Below are positions 32,034 through 34,667 of a stretch of DNA of 34,667 bases, in pieces. The stretch is from Gracilariopsis chorda (Eukaryota; Rhodophyta; Florideophyceae; Gracilariales; Gracilariaceae): contig NBIV01000481.1 of the NCBI GenBank assembly GCA_003194525.1, positions 1 to 34,667 of the forward strand, in the 5' to 3' direction. The stretch's first letter is position 1. Each line of letters starts with the position of its first letter. The translations under genes were made by a program, and so were the position numbers. Under the pieces are notes generated by a model, which was not told the DNA's origin, did no database searches, and was given only the letters and a program-made list of their open reading frames with translations.

Positions 32034-32463
32034 CCCTTGGGAGGTATCCGTGACTTCACGGGCTCACGCGCTAGCGTTACGCGATGTACCACGCTCCGTT
32101 CCGCGAGGCCACCCGGTTGGGTTCATGTTTTCCGATGACTGGCACGGTTCCTACGAGGATGATCCAATGGTGGATGACGACCCCGATGAGGTGGAGGAGG
32201 CCGTAGCCCCGGGAGCGGCGATGGTCGACGATCTCGACGGATCCGGCCAGCATGTGGCTGCTCCAGATGGCTGGAATATGGCCGCCAGTGCGGCTGCTTC
32301 TCCGTCTACCGCATCTCCGGTCCCCGTGGACCCTCAGGCCCTTGCCCTCAGGGCTCACCTCCAGTCCATTGGAGTGGTTGCGCCTTCCAACCTCACCAGC
32401 GTGAGCGAGTTATTGGCTTTCGCGTCTGCGAACTACCAACCGCCAACGAGCGGCTCATCCTAA
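32008..32463 (+). CDS. Probable continuation of the R accessory protein after a frameshift
   Basis: After a TAA at 32005-32007 this frame is open as NAGNFVFYDPWEVSVTSRAH and on to 32463. It overlaps the end of the previous frame by 26 bp, shifted by one base. The first ATG is 32125, giving 112 residues with an acidic stretch (DDDPDEVEEAV), an Ala/Ser/Pro-rich part and a C-terminal helix-like end (LRAHLQSIGVVAPSNLTSVSELLAFASANY). The most natural reading is one gene of roughly 580-610 codons broken by a 1-base indel near 31990-32010. A second small protein or a short intron are alternatives I cannot exclude. Confidence 0.5.
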   Translation, partial: NAGNFVFYDPWEVSVTSRAHALALRDVPRSVPRGHPVGFMFSDDWHGSYEDDPMVDDDPDEVEEAVAPGAAMVDDLDGSGQHVAAPDGWNMAASAAASPSTASPVPVDPQALALRAHLQSIGVVAPSNLTSVSELLAFASANYQPPTSGSS

Positions 32464-32799
32464 GTCAGGATCCTGGACCGTGGCACACACACCTGATATA
32501 GGTTAGCGCTTAACGCTCCATAGCTTGTGGTAAACGACTTCCTTCTTCTATATCCGTATGTCCGGACTCTTCTTTTTCTTCTTCATAGCATCTTCATGCT
32601 GGACCGCTAGGCGGTATTCTTCATTAAACCGTTACTTCGGTCGGACCGCTAGGCGGTGTGACGTCCAATGACCATTGGTTTCCCTATCCAGTCCATTACT
32701 TCGTGTAACCTTCTGTAGCCAGATCTCTTCCTGTGTCCTCTTCTCTTCGGAGACTTCTCTTCCGTCTTCGGAATCTTCTGCATAGTGCAGTGTATCGTC
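32464..32799. other. Convergent intergenic stretch of R
   Basis: This 336-bp gap lies between the plus-strand accessory gene and the pol stop coming from the other side. It is rich in CTTCTT-type pyrimidine runs on the plus strand. It holds two copies of a 15-bp palindromic motif (32601 and 32643) and a 5-bp hairpin CCAAT-GACC-ATTGG near 32667-32680. Both transcripts may end here, but I saw no clear polyadenylation signal. Confidence 0.5.
32601..32657. repeat. Direct repeat of a palindromic 15-mer
   Basis: GGACCGCTAGGCGGT occurs at 32601-32615 and 32643-32657, 42 bp apart. Each copy is itself an inverted repeat (ACCGC and GCGGT around TAG). It could be a protein-binding pair or part of the general hairpin enrichment. 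Confidence 0.7.
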
Positions 32800-34667
32800 C
32801 TACCCAACCTGGGCCATGTCCAAAGTGGATGGGAGTGGGAACCGCGTCCGGCGGTGGTAGGTTATCACCTTGGAACGAGGAAGGTGCTGAATGGGCTCCC
32901 ATGTGTCCTCTTCCGGGGGTATCCGTACCATCGGATTTGGTAAAACCACACTCCTTTGGAGTCCAGAACATGATCCACGATGTGGTCAACGACAAACTCC
33001 TGGTCGTACGTAGCCGGCTCCTGACCCGTCATGGCAGGGCTTAAGGAGAGAACCCTGTGAGGGACTTGCCTGAAATTGGCGCGACCCTGCGGGCAAACTC
33101 AGTTTTCCTCGACGCTGCGAGTGCTGGGACTTGATACCGCATTGCGGTCTTTCCGCTTCCTAATCCTCTCCTTGTGGGGGGGCCTTCCGTTCTAACCGGA
33201 TTCCCCTATTGACTCGCAGCTAGCGAGCTCTTCTCCCACGCGACCCGTGCAACTCTGGTGAGTTTGACCGTTCACGGTGAGGGAGGCGGTTCACTACGGT
33301 TCCGACGCCAGGAGGCGGATTGCCATGCATCACACACTGTGATTGGCTGGCCGCTGGCGGCAAGTGTCGCGCGCGGTCTTTCCACGACGCGGGTCTTGAC
33401 TGTACTCCTGACGCCGGCCGGCGGTATGTACGTGTACACCTTTCCACGGTTTGGAATTTCGGGCTTCGTCCGCGTGACAGTGGCGTCACAGTGTCCATTT
33501 GTGGGGCTCTGCGGTAACGCACGCAGTGTCAACCACACTCTCCGTGTCCGCGGTTGCTTTTCAGCTCACCACGAAAACTGGTTATGACCGAGGTTGTATG
33601 TGCTCCGTGCTCGGAGATATCATTCGCCACATTAGTGACCACACCGAGTCCGGTTCACTACTTCCTCTTTCGCTACCAGCGACTCGCCGACAGGAGTGCA
33701 TCCGGGTCCGCAAAGACGGCCTTCTCGCTTCGCGATGCGTTCAACTCCTCCCTGCTCCGGGGGCTGCTCATCCGACGATGCCGTATTCCCGATGCGGGCT
33801 CGTCCACTGTTCCCAACCTTCTCCCGTGCCGGGCTTACCACGCGTTCCGTGACGGCAGTACCCTTGCTCTGAAGGGCCTCGGTTAGCGCAGAGTGCGGCG
33901 CGAGGGAACTCGCTCGCGAAGCCGTATGAAACGGGACACCGTCCGACGCCGGAGCTTCCTTCCGCGATGGCGCGATCGATTCCCGTCCCTCCCCTCCTTA
34001 GGTGAGAGGGCGGTGGGTTCAGGCTGAAGGACCTCCGCGGGCGGATAGTAACGGTTAGGCGTTTGGGGTCAAGCGTGCGTTGCACGATACGCGCGGCGCG
34101 CCCAACCGGTTGATCGGCAATCGGAAGATCCGAGGAGTCCCGTTCCGGGTGCGGTAAGACGGGTGGGCGGGACGGAAGCAGATTATCCGTTGGCCGAGTT
34201 ACGAGGTCATCCTCCGGGATTGTCACGAGCGGTGATGAGCCCTCAGGGGGCGCAGGCGCGTGGCTACGGTCGCGTGAGACGCGTTTCGAAACTGGTTATC
34301 GATGTCCAGTACGACTGTGTCGTCGGCGACGGAAACCACCGATAGGGTCCATTCACTATCGGTAGACAACTTGTGGCGCTTTTTCCTTTTCGGGATTATA
34401 ATATTTCCTTTTCGCAGGAAGACAGAATCCCCTTCCGAGACCTGGGTATCGGTGGTACGAATCTTCGCGTCGAAGTTCTGTTTGTATGCCTCCTGGGCTT
34501 TTCCCATAGCCTTTCGGGGCGTAGGGACCATGTTTCTTCAACCATTCCTTCCAGGAATCTCGATATACCTTGGTGAAGGGTACCCCGAGACGTTCGGTTG
34601 CGCTTCAATAGCCATGGGTGGCGGAATCCGAGACAGGACCAGCTCAAATGGAGCGAGGGTCGTGACC
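32800..34667 (-). pseudogene. pol: R pol 3' part: integrase, linker, chromodomain (frameshifted, partial)
   Basis: The pieces align in order with E1 pol. At 34667 the frame reads APFELVLSRIPPPMAIEAQPN (E1: SPFELVLSRTPPPVALEPQ). A shift follows near 34590, giving VYRDSWKEWLKKHGP. A second shift near 34530 gives TPRKAMGKAQEAYKQNFDAK and RKKRHKLS of the integrase C-terminal domain. A low-complexity linker of about 1.2 kb (34226-33010) follows, partly open as 33768-34226 with RPPVLPHPERDSSDLP, like E1 RPTVLPHPSRGLSDLP. The chromodomain follows, then AQVG and TAG at 32800-32802. Plus-strand frames overlying this stretch look like shadows. Confidence 0.82.
32838..33008 (-). other. R chromodomain (one frameshift)
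   Basis: YDQEFVVDHIVDHVLDSKG and FYQIRWYGYP are in one frame, then PEEDTWEPIQHLPRSKVITY in the next. The pieces align with E1 EFVVDRLVGH...WYGYDPSGDTWEPM-HLPRSQVVRY. The break is in a C5 run near 32917, one base off. Confidence 0.8.

Larger units (their letters stand above)
29658..34667 (-). mobile_element. Element R: Ty3/gypsy chromovirus with antisense accessory gene (partial)
   Basis: The 3' LTR (29658-30570) is followed by a polypurine tract (30571-30587), a plus-strand coding unit (30621-32463), the end of pol with a chromodomain (32838-33008), a linker and integrase fragments up to the window edge. RT, gag and the 5' LTR lie outside. LTR ends, polypurine tract and the AQVG end of pol show kinship with E1. 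R sits in the E2 RT gene at the same CAACG site as the solo LTRs to the left. Its pol is frameshifted in several places. Confidence 0.88.

Noticed and set aside
32733..33886. Plus-strand open frames (103-117 codons) over R pol
   Set aside because: They overlie the chromodomain and linker, which are recognisable on the minus strand.

Overview
The window is eukaryotic and almost entirely LTR retrotransposon sequence. I see no cellular housekeeping gene. Three Ty3/gypsy elements with chromodomain integrases (chromoviruses) lie on the minus strand. One extra coding unit lies on the plus strand. The gag and pol styles resemble what I know from oomycetes (Phytophthora-like genomes), but that is an impression and not a database result.

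Layout. (1) 1-9366, element E1: a near full-length element read right to left. It has a 5' LTR (8563-9366), a tRNA-like primer-binding site (8542-8559), gag (6283-8457), protease-RT-RNase H (3896-6265), integrase (about 2789-3895 continuing below 2897), a very long low-complexity linker, a chromodomain (about 755-918), a polypurine tract (450-463) and a 3' LTR (1-449, cut by the window edge). Its two LTRs are nearly identical, yet pol is broken by two in-frame stops and a 1-nt frameshift. (2) 9367-30570, a tandem array with a period of exactly 6069 bp, about 3.5 units of a second element, E2 (single gag-pol frame, order gag-PR-RT-RNase H-IN-chromodomain). In every unit RT is interrupted at the same codon by a 913-bp LTR from a third element, R, flanked by the 5-bp duplication CAACG; two in-frame TAG codons also split RT/RNase H/IN. 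(3) 29658-34667, element R itself: in the last unit the R LTR is not solo but is followed by R's polypurine tract and interior. R carries a degenerate pol end (32800-34667) and, between pol and the 3' LTR, a plus-strand accessory coding unit (30621-32033 and 32008-32463).

How it fits together. R inserted into the RT gene of E2. The insertion exists here in two states, a solo LTR in three units and an internally continuous R at the right end, and the unit was amplified very recently (only about a dozen sites differ across 21 kb). E1 abuts the left end of the array inside a truncated E2 integrase. E1 and R are related to each other (LTR ends, polypurine tract, long IN-chromodomain linker), while E2 is a distinct lineage. 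Points most worth following up: the antisense accessory gene of R, the solo/full polymorphic tandem array, and an extreme density of small CCNN...NNGG hairpins throughout E1 and parts of R that is absent from E2.
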